Positions 48,553 through 57,187 are shown, counted from the stretch's first letter. The stretch: DNA of 64,000 nucleotides from DAHVFY01 sp040388665 (GCA_040388665.1 JAZKBL010000042.1:1-64000), one strand, 5' to 3'. Notes: generated from the letters alone by a model not told the origin. Translations and numbers: made by a program.

Positions 48553-50271
48553 TCAATCATCTAAGATGTCTAGGTATTGGGTAATGACGGAGTGGATTTC
48601 TTTCCATTTAACGCTTTCTCGCTCCTTTGGAGCAAAATAACGGTTGAGGATACGATCAAGTGCAGGGCCAAGAGGCTGTAAAAAGCATTCGAAGGCCATT
48701 TCGTCTACAAAATCCATTTCAAGGACAGCTCTTCGCCCTGTCTTTTCTTGAGGAATTTCTTCTGCAAGTTGTAAAGTGCGTTGTAAACTTGTTTTAAGTT
48801 CTGCAAAAAGAGCCTGCACGCTTTCTGGCCTGATATGAGATAGCGCATTTTGTTGAATGAGGGAGTGGATTTTGCCACGTAAATTGAAATGCGCGGTGCA
48901 TTTTTCGCGCACAGCTTCTTCTAAAGGCAGATAGGGAACGTGTGTAAAACCAATCCCTCCATCTGTGGCATTAATGAATGTACGCTCTGGATGTGCTCGT
49001 GCATAAGAACTGATGCATGATGATTCCATCACCCATTTAAGCATCGTATAGACCGTGTTTCCCTTTCTATCCGTTCTTGTTAAAAGCTGCTCTGTGAGTC
49101 TTTTATCTGCTTGCGCTGCATCCAAAGAAACGTCATTGGCTGTTTCAAGCACGCCATCAGCATATCTCTGCATGCCCGTATACGCCAAATCAACACCGAC
49201 AAGAATGATAGGATCGCATCCCATCGCGTACGCTAAGGCAATCGCTAATGTTGTCACAGAAAAGGCCTCGCGCCCAAGGTCAGGCCCAATCGCCTCCCCT
49301 TCAATGCCAAGCTTCTCTTCGATCCATCTCTCTGTAAGGCCTCCTGTATCAGAGCGCAGGTAACCGCAAGGGCCATTGCATGTTGCAAACACATCAGGAA
49401 ATACTCTATTAGCATAAAGAAACGGGATTTCAAAAGCTTGAGAGGGCCTTAAACGTTCATATTCTTCAGAATTTGGATCAAGAGCGATCCCTAAATGAGG
49501 TTCAATACCTTGACGACTAAGAGCTGTAATCGTCGACCCTCCTGCAATGATCAACGCTTGATTTTCCATTTCACTAAGGATTGGAATCGCTGTTTTTAAA
49601 GAAGGCCCTGCTCCACAAATGATTGCCGGCACTTTTGGAAATTGATTTTCAAGTTTATTGGCAAAAAAAGCGGATGGAAGAAGCTGAAAATTAGGGTAAA
49701 GGTTAGCGAAAATCTTTTGAGAATGTAGCGACTCAGAAAAAATAGCATGGATTGCAGCCGTTGCGCGCATGAGTTTGAGCTCGATTTCTTTAAAACGCTC
49801 ACCATAATTTTTTGTATATGAGGGCAACATAATGCACGCAATTTTATCTGAAACAAATTCTTGCGCTAGATTTTCAATCATTTCATCCCACATCGTTTCT
49901 TCTAAAATCAAACGGAAATGCACCCTTTCATCATGAAGAATCGTTGCAGCTTCTTGTCTTTGAAGAAAAGCGTCTATCACACCTAAATCTTCTTCTAAAA
50001 AAACAAGACAGCGCCCTGGTTTTGCATTAAGCCATTCTAAAAGCGCGTCATAATGAAATCCAAGACCTAAACCAAAGATGTAAACAATATCGATTTTTTC
50101 TAAATCTTCTAGTTCTCCAATTTCTTCTGGATGAAGAATAAAGTCTTGACGCTGAGCATTAAGTTTCTCATCAATTTCTCTAAATAAAGAAAAAGGTTCA
50201 AAGGGAACATGACTTAAAAGAAATCCAATCTCAGGAAAGCGCTCCATCATGAGCCCTAGATTACTCTGCAT
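48553..50271 (-). CDS. DUF115 (motility-associated/MptE-like) protein 1
   Basis: A 572-residue protein of the DUF115 or Maf glycosyltransferase-like family. The central block is PAIICGAGPSLKTAIPILSE, ALIIAGGSTITALSRQGIEP and LGIALDPNSEEYERL, with VTTLAIALAYAMGCDPIILV and GVDLAYTGMQRYADG. Relatives transfer sialic- or pseudaminic-type sugars to flagellins or act as 6-hydroxymethylpterin pyrophosphokinase (archaeal MptE). No flagellar genes are visible here. ATG 50271 overlaps the MORN gene and has GAGG upstream. It is last in the overlapping operon from hpf. Confidence 0.82.
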   Translation of the reverse strand: MQSNLGLMMERFPEIGFLLSHVPFEPFSLFREIDEKLNAQRQDFILHPEEIGELEDLEKIDIVYIFGLGLGFHYDALLEWLNAKPGRCLVFLEEDLGVIDAFLQRQEAATILHDERVHFRLILEETMWDEMIENLAQEFVSDKIACIMLPSYTKNYGERFKEIELKLMRATAAIHAIFSESLHSQKIFANLYPNFQLLPSAFFANKLENQFPKVPAIICGAGPSLKTAIPILSEMENQALIIAGGSTITALSRQGIEPHLGIALDPNSEEYERLRPSQAFEIPFLYANRVFPDVFATCNGPCGYLRSDTGGLTERWIEEKLGIEGEAIGPDLGREAFSVTTLAIALAYAMGCDPIILVGVDLAYTGMQRYADGVLETANDVSLDAAQADKRLTEQLLTRTDRKGNTVYTMLKWVMESSCISSYARAHPERTFINATDGGIGFTHVPYLPLEEAVREKCTAHFNLRGKIHSLIQQNALSHIRPESVQALFAELKTSLQRTLQLAEEIPQEKTGRRAVLEMDFVDEMAFECFLQPLGPALDRILNRYFAPKERESVKWKEIHSVITQYLDILDD

Positions 50272-50737
50272 AATTTTCCTCCCTAAGAAGACCATTCTCA
50301 AGCCACACTCTATCCCAACCCTTCCTTTTTCCCTCTTTAAAACGGGATTCTCTTTTACACTTTCCATCCGGCCAAAAAAGTAAAGATTGGCTTTCAAGCA
50401 CGCCTTGTTTGTAATACACAAGCGTTTTGAGAGTGCCGTCTTCGTAATAATATTCTTGTTTACCCTCTTTTTTACCTAAAAAATGCCGTTCGATCGAATA
50501 AAGTTTGCCCGAAGGATAATACTGCCACCCTTTACCATGACGCTTGCCTTGATAAAACCAATGACGTACAAGAAGAGTCCTTTCTTTGTTATAAAAACTC
50601 GAAGGACCGTGAAGAAGCTCACCTAGATAATAACTCTCTTCTTTTAAAACAGCCCCTTCAAAGGACTCTTTAATGGATATTCCGAGTTCCTCATCAAAAA
50701 GATAGAAAATTCCATCTACTATTTCATATTTTTCCAT
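50261..50737 (-). CDS. MORN-variant repeat protein (YwqK-like)
   Basis: A 158-residue protein composed of about six MORN_2 repeats of 20-24 residues, such as HWFYQGKRHGKGWQYYPSGK and KEGKQEYYYEDGTLKTLVYY. Aromatic residues and G-K-x-x-G turns recur. Such repeats fold into an elongated beta-sheet and often bind proteins or lipids; YwqK members are called antitoxins in some annotations, without general proof. It overlaps both neighbours by 1 and 11 bp, which ties it to the two DUF115 proteins. Confidence 0.8.
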   Translation of the reverse strand: MEKYEIVDGIFYLFDEELGISIKESFEGAVLKEESYYLGELLHGPSSFYNKERTLLVRHWFYQGKRHGKGWQYYPSGKLYSIERHFLGKKEGKQEYYYEDGTLKTLVYYKQGVLESQSLLFWPDGKCKRESRFKEGKRKGWDRVWLENGLLREENYAE

Positions 50738-52173
50738 TAAAAATTCTCTAGTATTCGTTTAAAAAGCAGAATTTTTTGTAATTCTGGATACGATGAATCC
50801 TCTCTTAGAATCGAGCCTTTCCACACATCCCAAATAGGCTCAAAAACTCTCTTATAAACACTCTCTTCTTCAAGCTCAAAAAGAATCAGCGTAAGTTTTC
50901 CATCATGTGACAATGAATGTGGAAAAATTTCTTCCACTCTTATTAAAAAGGCTTCGCAATAACTCCTGACATTACTAAAACTCATTTTTAGAGCATCAAC
51001 TTTAGCTGTAAGCTCTTCTTTCCTTCCTATCGGAGATAACTGTTGTAGTAGATTTAAAACGCGTGTCTGCACATCTTTATTTTTTTGAAGATATTCCTCT
51101 TTTGCTGACGACAACAAAATATTTTTAACTGAAGGAACTCCGATTCCACCCTCTGTTGCATTAAGAAATAACGTCTGAGGATGCGCTTTTATAAACTCCT
51201 CAAGCCAACTGCGCGCTATGAGCCAATCTCTTTTTGAGTAGAAAGCTTCTCCATTTTCTCCTTCAGTCAGAATTAACTTTTCTTCCTGAGCTGTGGCTTT
51301 AACTCCCGGCGCATAAATTTTTTCAGGAGCTGCAGAAAGATCCATTCCTACAAAAATAATAGGGCTACATCCTAAAGATGCTGCAAGCGCTGTACAAAAA
51401 GTAACAACGTTCCAGCCTCCGTCAAAAGACTCTTCTTCAAATAACTCGCGCTCAATAAGAGAGCTTCCCGCATCTGGCATCCAAAGAAGAGGTCCACGCA
51501 TTTTTTCTAAAAATTGCCTGTCGACACGATTTTGATAAAAAAGAGGGATATCTTCATAAAAACCCTCTATAAAACGCTCCAAAGACAACTTAGGATCAAT
51601 CATCGCAGAAAAATGGATGTTTATACAACGTTTTCCAAGTAAAGGCAGCGCTGTGCCTCCTGCCATGATTAACGCTCGATTTTCAAGCCCTTTAAGCTCA
51701 TCTACATTCTTAGCAAGGGAAGGCCCGCTACCACAGATGATTGCAGGCATATCTTGAAATTTTCCAAAAAAATCTTTTCCATGATAAGCTTTCGGCATCT
51801 TTAACATGTTCTGAAGCACATTTTTAACAACATTCAAATCAAGATCACTCCAGTCAGACGCGATGAGATGAATGCCTTCTCGAAGGTTTTGCATTACAGT
51901 AAATAAACGCGCTGCTTTTTCATGATCTTGGGGTATGTTATAGTGAAATTTAAGAAAAAGATGTTTCCAGGCGATCTCTTTAAAAATGTTTTCCTCTTCT
52001 CCCTCTGGTAAAAAGAAAAAATGGGCCCGTGGATGTTCTAAAGAAGCAAACTCTTCTACATCGTCAAAAACAAGAAGGTGACGCTTATCTTGTTTCTCAA
52101 GCCAATGACGTACACTGTCATCGACTCTATCAAGTCCATAAAGACAGAGCACATCAGCATCAACGCACAGCAT
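50737..52173 (-). CDS. DUF115 (MptE-like) protein 2
   Basis: A 478-residue paralogue of the DUF115 protein at 48553. Matching blocks are MPAIICGSGPSLAKNVDELK, RALIMAGGTALPLLGKRCIN, FSAMIDPKLSLERFIEG, VVTFCTALAASLGCSPIIFV and GMDLSAAPEKIYAPG. The N-terminal part is shorter than in protein 1. The GSGPSL loop looks like a nucleotide-binding element. It overlaps the HsdR_N-like gene by 14 bp and the MORN gene by 1 bp. Two different DUF115 proteins with a MORN linker may form a complex; this is inferred. Confidence 0.8.
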   Translation of the reverse strand: MLCVDADVLCLYGLDRVDDSVRHWLEKQDKRHLLVFDDVEEFASLEHPRAHFFFLPEGEEENIFKEIAWKHLFLKFHYNIPQDHEKAARLFTVMQNLREGIHLIASDWSDLDLNVVKNVLQNMLKMPKAYHGKDFFGKFQDMPAIICGSGPSLAKNVDELKGLENRALIMAGGTALPLLGKRCINIHFSAMIDPKLSLERFIEGFYEDIPLFYQNRVDRQFLEKMRGPLLWMPDAGSSLIERELFEEESFDGGWNVVTFCTALAASLGCSPIIFVGMDLSAAPEKIYAPGVKATAQEEKLILTEGENGEAFYSKRDWLIARSWLEEFIKAHPQTLFLNATEGGIGVPSVKNILLSSAKEEYLQKNKDVQTRVLNLLQQLSPIGRKEELTAKVDALKMSFSNVRSYCEAFLIRVEEIFPHSLSHDGKLTLILFELEEESVYKRVFEPIWDVWKGSILREDSSYPELQKILLFKRILENF

Positions 52174-52612
52174 TCACAAGCTCCTGATACGAAGGAAGAA
52201 AAAAAATAAATTTTGTTTCTTTATTCACTTTATAGCTCATACGGATTTCATCGCGGCTCACAATGGCACAAAACGGAGCTTTTACATACTCATTGTATCC
52301 AAAAACCTGCTCTAACGCTTGATCTCGAATCAACGTTTCCTTGCACTCAATCAGAAGAAGAGGACAAAGCAGAAGGTCAGGATGGATATTCGCTGCATAG
52401 CAAAGGATATCTACTCGTCTATTGGGAAGGGGCGTGTCTGATGTAATATGAGGGAGTTCTCTTATCTCTTTCTCAATTGCAATACATCCCTTTGGATAGC
52501 CCAGGCGCAACAAATCATGAAGCACTTTTTGTCTGACAAGTTCTTCCGGAAGAGCCGCTACCCAAAGATTGCGAATTTTGTCGTAAACCCTACTCGACTT
52601 GGATGATGCCAT
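52160..52612 (-). CDS. HsdR N-terminal-like (PD-(D/E)XK nuclease fold) protein
   Basis: A 150-residue protein resembling the type I restriction enzyme R N-terminal domain (HSDR_N_2). The nuclease core appears as RRVDILCY and LLLIECKETL, giving D...ECK, preceded by VRQKVLHDLLRLGYPKGCIA. No helicase or modification genes are near, so it is a free-standing nuclease-fold protein, common in chlamydiae and Bacteroidetes. Overlaps with hpf (23 bp) and the DUF115 gene (14 bp) show one operon. Confidence 0.8.
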   Translation of the reverse strand: MASSKSSRVYDKIRNLWVAALPEELVRQKVLHDLLRLGYPKGCIAIEKEIRELPHITSDTPLPNRRVDILCYAANIHPDLLLCPLLLIECKETLIRDQALEQVFGYNEYVKAPFCAIVSRDEIRMSYKVNKETKFIFFLPSYQELVNAVR

Positions 52613-53216
52613 AGTTGCCGTCAGAACGCCTGTAAATCACATTGAGTTTGTGATCCACTTCGTTGCGAAAAATAAGAAAGTTATCCGCTGAAAGATCCAT
52701 CTTCATCACAGCTTCGCCGGATGTTAACGTTTTTAGCACACGAACTTCAGTGCCTAAAATCTTAGGAAGGGTTAGATTTGCTTGGATTTTATTTGCAGCT
52801 TCGATTTCAGCGTTATACTCTTCGAGTTCATTATAAGGGCGCTCTAAAACGTTGACCTTCATATCGACAACGGTCAGCTTTTTCTTAGTATGCTCTTGAA
52901 TCCGCTCCTTCCAGCGGCGCAGCTTCATTTGCAGCCGATCGATCGCTTTGTCAATCGACGGATACATATCATTGCTGCTTGCCTGCACCTTAACTTTAAA
53001 ATGGTCAAACTTAGCAACGATCACACATACATGCTCCATCTTTTGGATGTCGAGCGTCATGTGAAGGTCCATGATGTGGGTATGCAGACGCTCTACTTTT
53101 GTCAGCTTGTCCCAAGCGTAGTTCTTCATCGCTTCGGTCACTAAAACATTTCGGCCGACAATACTGATATTATAACCTAGAGCTTCTTCCTCTTTAAATT
53201 TTGCTTTATCGACCAT
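52590..53216 (-). CDS. hpf: Ribosome hibernation promoting factor (long form)
   Basis: A 208-residue protein. Residues 14-115 are the S30AE domain (NISIVGRNVLVTEAMKNYAW, then KLTKVERLHTHIMDLHMTLD, and YPSIDKAIDRLQMKLRRWKE). The C-terminal 55 residues are the dimerising extension (RVLKTLTSGEAVMKMDLSAD, NFLIFRNEVDHKLNVIYRRS). Long HPF alone pairs 70S ribosomes into 100S dimers in slow growth, which would suit the chlamydial infectious stage. It leads the overlapping operon with the HsdR_N-like and DUF115 genes. Confidence 0.9.
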   Translation of the reverse strand: MVDKAKFKEEEALGYNISIVGRNVLVTEAMKNYAWDKLTKVERLHTHIMDLHMTLDIQKMEHVCVIVAKFDHFKVKVQASSNDMYPSIDKAIDRLQMKLRRWKERIQEHTKKKLTVVDMKVNVLERPYNELEEYNAEIEAANKIQANLTLPKILGTEVRVLKTLTSGEAVMKMDLSADNFLIFRNEVDHKLNVIYRRSDGNYGIIQVE

Positions 53217-53250
53217 ATGAAATACCTCGACTTTGACATTAATCTGAATT

Positions 53251-54447
53251 TTATTCTATCGCTTGCGCCGGTTTGGCGCAATGCAAACTTCTATTCAAGA
53301 CCCGTCTTGCTAATCTTTCATGATCATCCGTTCTCACATGAGTATTAATCTCTTCTTCAGAAGGAGACTCTATAGACAATGTTTTTTTTGCACATAGAAT
53401 TCTTTTAAGAGAATCATCCACTCTTTTTTCTGGAATGCGCCCCTCTTCTACAGCCCTAACAAGCGCTCTATGAATCCTTGCAACGTCTATTAGCTCAAGC
53501 TCAAAACCATCCTGACCCTCGAGCAGTTGTTTGCCCCCCAACAGAAGAAGATCGCATCCCGCTTCAAAAGCCTGAATCGCTGCTTCCTCTATAGAAAAAA
53601 CCTGTTTTAAAAGCCCCTCCATAATGAGAGAATCACTAATGATAATACCTTTAAAGCCAAGCTCCCCTCTTAAAAAATCTTCGAGAATGGGCCTTGAAAG
53701 AGTTGCACAATGCCGTGCATCCAGCGCCGGCACCATAACATGTGCTGTCATCACAAGATCTGTCATGTGAATCAATTCTTTAAAAGGATAAAGCTCTCTA
53801 TTTGAAAGATAATCAAGCGACTTGTTAAGAACAGGAAGATCGAGGTGAGGATCTACACTTACCTCCCCAATTCCTGGAAAATGTTTTAATGTAGTCAGGA
53901 TACAAGCCTGATGAAATCCATGTAAAGAACGCTCCCCGAATAGCGCCACGGCTTCAGGACAAGATCCAAAAGAGCGCCTATCAATCAAAGCCTCATCAAA
54001 GGGTGCCATCACATCAACGACAGGCGCAAAGTTAAGATTAATGCCAACAGCACACATCTCCTCTCCCATCGCGCAAGCCACCTGTTCAGCAAAAACAGGC
54101 TCATTCGTCATCCCAATAGCGCCATTACCACAAAAAACCGTGAATCCTTCATTAAGCCTAGAAACCTTCCCTCCTTCTTGATCAATACTAATAAAAAGAG
54201 GAATTTTTGCTAAACGCTGCAACCCGTTACTTAAGCGCTGCACTTGTAAAGGACTTGTTAGGCCATTTGCCCAATTGTAATAAATGAAGCCTCCAACATG
54301 AAGTTCCTCTATAAAAACAGTCGCTTCCTCGTTAACCTCTTCTCCATTAAAATGAACGATGAATAATTGACCAATCTTTTCTTCAAGAGGCATGTCGGCA
54401 ATATTTGGAAAACACGCTGCTAAAATACATCCAATAAAAGAAATCAT
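53251..54447 (-). CDS. nagZ: Beta-N-acetylhexosaminidase NagZ, possible lipoprotein
   Basis: A 398-residue GH3 enzyme. The catalytic and substrate regions are IDQEGGKVSRL, LKHFPGIGEVSVDPHLDLP (with the His of the acid/base dyad) and GIIISDSLIMEGL with the nucleophile Asp. It frees N-acetylglucosamine from peptidoglycan fragments. AAGGAG six nt upstream fixes ATG 54447. The short N-terminus (MISFIGCILAAC) ends in a lipobox-like LAAC, so it may be an envelope lipoprotein, although a positive residue is missing. It may feed the BadF/NAGK-type kinase at 10374. Confidence 0.87.
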   Translation of the reverse strand: MISFIGCILAACFPNIADMPLEEKIGQLFIVHFNGEEVNEEATVFIEELHVGGFIYYNWANGLTSPLQVQRLSNGLQRLAKIPLFISIDQEGGKVSRLNEGFTVFCGNGAIGMTNEPVFAEQVACAMGEEMCAVGINLNFAPVVDVMAPFDEALIDRRSFGSCPEAVALFGERSLHGFHQACILTTLKHFPGIGEVSVDPHLDLPVLNKSLDYLSNRELYPFKELIHMTDLVMTAHVMVPALDARHCATLSRPILEDFLRGELGFKGIIISDSLIMEGLLKQVFSIEEAAIQAFEAGCDLLLLGGKQLLEGQDGFELELIDVARIHRALVRAVEEGRIPEKRVDDSLKRILCAKKTLSIESPSEEEINTHVRTDDHERLARRVLNRSLHCAKPAQAIE

Positions 54448-54567
54448 GCACAACTCCTTAATTTTAAGAAGTTTATAATATCTTACTTGGTTAAAATCTG
54501 GAAATGGCAAATTTCACCATTCAAGCAAAATTGACATCAATCTGTCTTGAACCTTAAAGTTTATTGC

Positions 54568-55863
54568 ATGACTACTTTAACTGCTACGCCAAAAAAAAAG
54601 AGAAACTTGTCCAAACTCTCAATTGTTTTTTCCGTGCTTTTCCTAGATTTTCTTCTTTTTGCAGCCGTGATCCCTTTTATTCCACTACTTATCCTCGAGC
54701 CAAAAAATAGCATTCTAAGTCCTCTGCTTCCTTTAGAAACAAGATGCATCATTCTGGGAGCGCTTTATTCAATTTACCCTCTAGCACAGATGCTATTCAG
54801 CCCTCTTTTAGGGACATTTTCAGACAAGTTCGGCAGAAAAAAAATGCTTTTAGTCGCATATCTCGGTAATGCTGTGGGGTATTTTCTTTTTGCGGCCGGT
54901 ATCTATACAAATCAAGCAGCTTTTCTTTTTTTGGGATTTTTTATTGCAGGATCTACAGGATGCAACATTTCAACAACAAATACAATCATCTCTGACTTAT
55001 CTAAAAATGAAGAAAAGCTACGGCGCTACAGCCTTTCTAACATGGTTGTTGGCCTAGCTTTTGTTTTAGGCCCTCTTTGCGCTGGACATATTGCTGAAAT
55101 CATGCCGAATATCCCAAGACTTGCCTTTTTTACCTTTTTAGCCTCCGGAGGGATCGCTTTTTGCAATGGAATAATTGTTGCTAAATATTTTAAAAATCCC
55201 GCCTTTACTGAAGAAAATCAACAAGATCCGCTTCCGAGCTTTAAAGCTATTTTTCAACAAGATAAACGACTTATCCTCGCCCTTCTCGGTACTTTTCTTC
55301 TTTTTTTTGGCTGGTACTCATTCATCAAGTTTTTTCAGGCTATTTTTCTAAACAACCCTAATTTTGGGCAGTTAGAAATTTTTAACGCCCTTTCTTACTT
55401 CGGCATCTGCTGCGTTATTTCCCAGATCCTTTTTTCTTTCGTCCTTCATAAAATCTTCAAAAAACGGGGGCATTTACTCTTTTTCATCACCCTACTTGCG
55501 TTATCTATCTTAGCCACGACACTTGTAAAAAGTTACATAGCGCTTATAACCACGATCACTCTCTTTTCTTTTGCCTACTCAATTCTTTGCCCATGCATCA
55601 TGTTTGAAATTTCAGAATTTGGCACAACGCATACAAAAGGAAGAGTGATGGGAGTGTATCAATCAGTGCAAGATCTTGCAAAAATCTTAGCACCAACGAT
55701 CGCCGGATGTACGATGGCAGTGTGGGCAAATGGACCAGCCATCATCGCGTGCAGCTTTATCTTATGCAGCCTAATAGCGTTTTACCTATATACGAGAAAT
55801 GTAAAAAATTGGTTTCTATGTGGGGAAAATAAAAAGTGCACCGAACAGGGCTCGAACCTGTAA
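54568..55863 (+). CDS. MFS transporter, TetA-like
   Basis: A 431-residue protein with twelve spans. The loop 2-3 signature appears as GTFSDKFGRKKMLLVAY; the C-terminal half has IMFEISEFGTTHTKGRVMGV, typical of the tetracycline/multidrug (DHA1) group. I chose ATG 54568 as the first that fits the N-terminal basic residues; a TTG at 54547 is possible. The last nine codons are encoded by the antisense strand of tRNA-Arg. The substrate is unknown. Confidence 0.83.
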   Translation: MTTLTATPKKKRNLSKLSIVFSVLFLDFLLFAAVIPFIPLLILEPKNSILSPLLPLETRCIILGALYSIYPLAQMLFSPLLGTFSDKFGRKKMLLVAYLGNAVGYFLFAAGIYTNQAAFLFLGFFIAGSTGCNISTTNTIISDLSKNEEKLRRYSLSNMVVGLAFVLGPLCAGHIAEIMPNIPRLAFFTFLASGGIAFCNGIIVAKYFKNPAFTEENQQDPLPSFKAIFQQDKRLILALLGTFLLFFGWYSFIKFFQAIFLNNPNFGQLEIFNALSYFGICCVISQILFSFVLHKIFKKRGHLLFFITLLALSILATTLVKSYIALITTITLFSFAYSILCPCIMFEISEFGTTHTKGRVMGVYQSVQDLAKILAPTIAGCTMAVWANGPAIIACSFILCSLIAFYLYTRNVKNWFLCGENKKCTEQGSNL

Positions 55864-55909
55864 CCACCCGGTTCGAAGCCGGGTACTCTATCCATTGAGC
55901 TATCGGTGC
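55837..55909 (-). tRNA. tRNA-Arg (anticodon TCG)
   Basis: The minus strand folds as a cloverleaf: acceptor GCACCGA/TCGGTGC, D arm GCTC...GAGT, anticodon arm CCCGG-CTTCGAA-CCGGG with TCG, variable TGGTT, T arm ACAGG-TTCGAGC-CCTGT, discriminator A. CCA is not encoded. Its 3' end overlaps the last 27 bp of the MFS gene on the other strand. Confidence 0.95.
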
Positions 55910-55956
55910 TAAGATTTAAGACTTGAGTTATAACTTTAACAAACGATCAGATTTCT

Positions 55957-56547
55957 GTGAAAGAAGAAAGAATTGAAGGAATCACCCTTAGATCTCAAGA
56001 GTATCAGGAAAAGAGCCGGATTATTTCTATTTATACAGCCCCCTTAGGGCTTATTCAGATGATTATAAAAAAAGTCTCAACGCCAAGACTGATGAGCCTT
56101 TCTACACCCTTTACTTATGCTGAATTTCATTATCATAGAGGCAGGTCCAATCTATTTCGCCTTCTCGAAGGATCTCCAATCGATGAACATCTCTATTTAA
56201 GAGAAAAACTAAACTCTCTTAAAGCTGCAGGACACATGACAGCAGCTCTTCTACACCTGCTGCTTCCTGAATCCTCCGATCCTCCTCTTTACGCCCTTTA
56301 TAAAACCTACCTAAAGCAAATCCCCTCATTTGAAGACACAGCTCCATTACTTACAAGTTTTTATCTCAAATTGCTCAGTCACGAAGCCCTTCTCGAATGG
56401 CACACATTCTCACCCACAGACCGTCCCCTTGCTGAAGCGCTTGCCAACGCACGCTCCTTTGACACCCTACGCACCCTCTCTCTCTCCCCTGCGCTTGAAA
56501 TCTGGACCACCAAAATGTCTACGACATTCATTGCTAAAACAAAATAG
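55957..56547 (+). CDS. recO: DNA repair protein RecO
   Basis: A 196-residue protein with the RecO OB-fold start (GITLRSQEYQEKSRIISIYT, APLGLIQMI, KKVSTPRLMSLSTPFTYAEF) and the helical second half (AALLHLLLPESSDPPLYALY). It lacks the zinc-binding cysteines of longer homologues, as chlamydial RecO does. It helps load RecA on SSB-coated DNA. The likely start is GTG at 55957; no ATG fits. Repeats of CCCTTG follow its stop. Confidence 0.8.
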   Translation: MKEERIEGITLRSQEYQEKSRIISIYTAPLGLIQMIIKKVSTPRLMSLSTPFTYAEFHYHRGRSNLFRLLEGSPIDEHLYLREKLNSLKAAGHMTAALLHLLLPESSDPPLYALYKTYLKQIPSFEDTAPLLTSFYLKLLSHEALLEWHTFSPTDRPLAEALANARSFDTLRTLSLSPALEIWTTKMSTTFIAKTK

Positions 56548-56561
56548 ATCTCTTACATAAT

Positions 56562-56675
56562 GCCCTTGCCCTTGCCCTTGCCCGATTAAAGTTGTTTTTG
56601 AGTGTGGGTTTATGCTCGAGAAAACGGAAAGAAGAGATCGGGCAAGGGCAAGGGCAAGGGCAAGGGCAAATTTTT
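56562..56675. repeat. Inverted hexanucleotide repeats (TTGCCC)n/(GGGCAA)n
   Basis: GCCC plus three TTGCCC units (56562-56583) face five GGGCAA units (56640-56669). With the flanking CGAT/ATCG, they form a stem of about 25 bp around a loop of some 50 bases. TTTTT follows, so in RNA it could terminate transcription after recO. The number of units is likely to vary by slippage. Confidence 0.75.
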
Positions 56676-56705
56676 AAGAATAAAGTGTGTGTTTTGGAAT
56701 AAAAG

Positions 56706-56852
56706 ATGCCCTTCACCGATTCTACATCGAACCAATTTATCGAAGGAATGAAGAAAATCTTTGAACTTGAACCATTTATAAACATTTATTCGGTAAACAC
56801 AAATAAGGTGAGTGACAAGTGCACTCAAGAGACAGCAGTAGCAAGTCTGTGA
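56706..56852 (+). CDS. Small ORF ending at the border of the miniature element
   Basis: A 48-residue frame, MPFTDSTSNQFIEGMKKIFE and so on, with a weak GGAATAA upstream. Its TGA is formed at the first bases of the mobile element copy 4, so the original gene may have been longer and been cut. No family recognised; it may be noncoding. Confidence 0.25.
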   Translation: MPFTDSTSNQFIEGMKKIFELEPFINIYSVNTNKVSDKCTQETAVASL

Positions 56853-57049
56853 ATACTCCCTCGCCTAAAGACGAAGGCTTCTAGGGATTGGATACCCAGG
56901 CTATCTATTCCGAGAGCCAAAATGCCGGTGCTTTTAGAGGAACTTGTCTCAGCCTGCACAAAAGTGAGCCCAGTCTAGCAAAAAAGAGAATTAGGAACAA
57001 GCGCATTTCATCCCAGTCCTAAACGACAGGGTTTTCATGCGTCAGTAGG
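56849..57049 (-). mobile_element. IS200/IS605-like miniature element, copy 4 (201 bp, diverged)
   Basis: Has the same ends (GTGAATACTCCCTC... and ...GGATAAAA) and the CCCAGTC-type hairpin as copies 1-3. About 57 bases next to the right-end hairpin are missing, and many substitutions are present, including one that breaks the left hairpin (GACAGGG). It is an older copy. Confidence 0.7.
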
Positions 57050-57187
57050 ATAAAAGGCTCCTCACTTCTTGTCTAATACCTCCTAATAAGAAGTAGAACT
57101 AAAGTAGTACACTCCTCTCCTTCCACCCCGCGCACTCCACTCAAACCACACGGCTCTAGCGCCCAACGTAAAGCTAGGAATGGAAGG

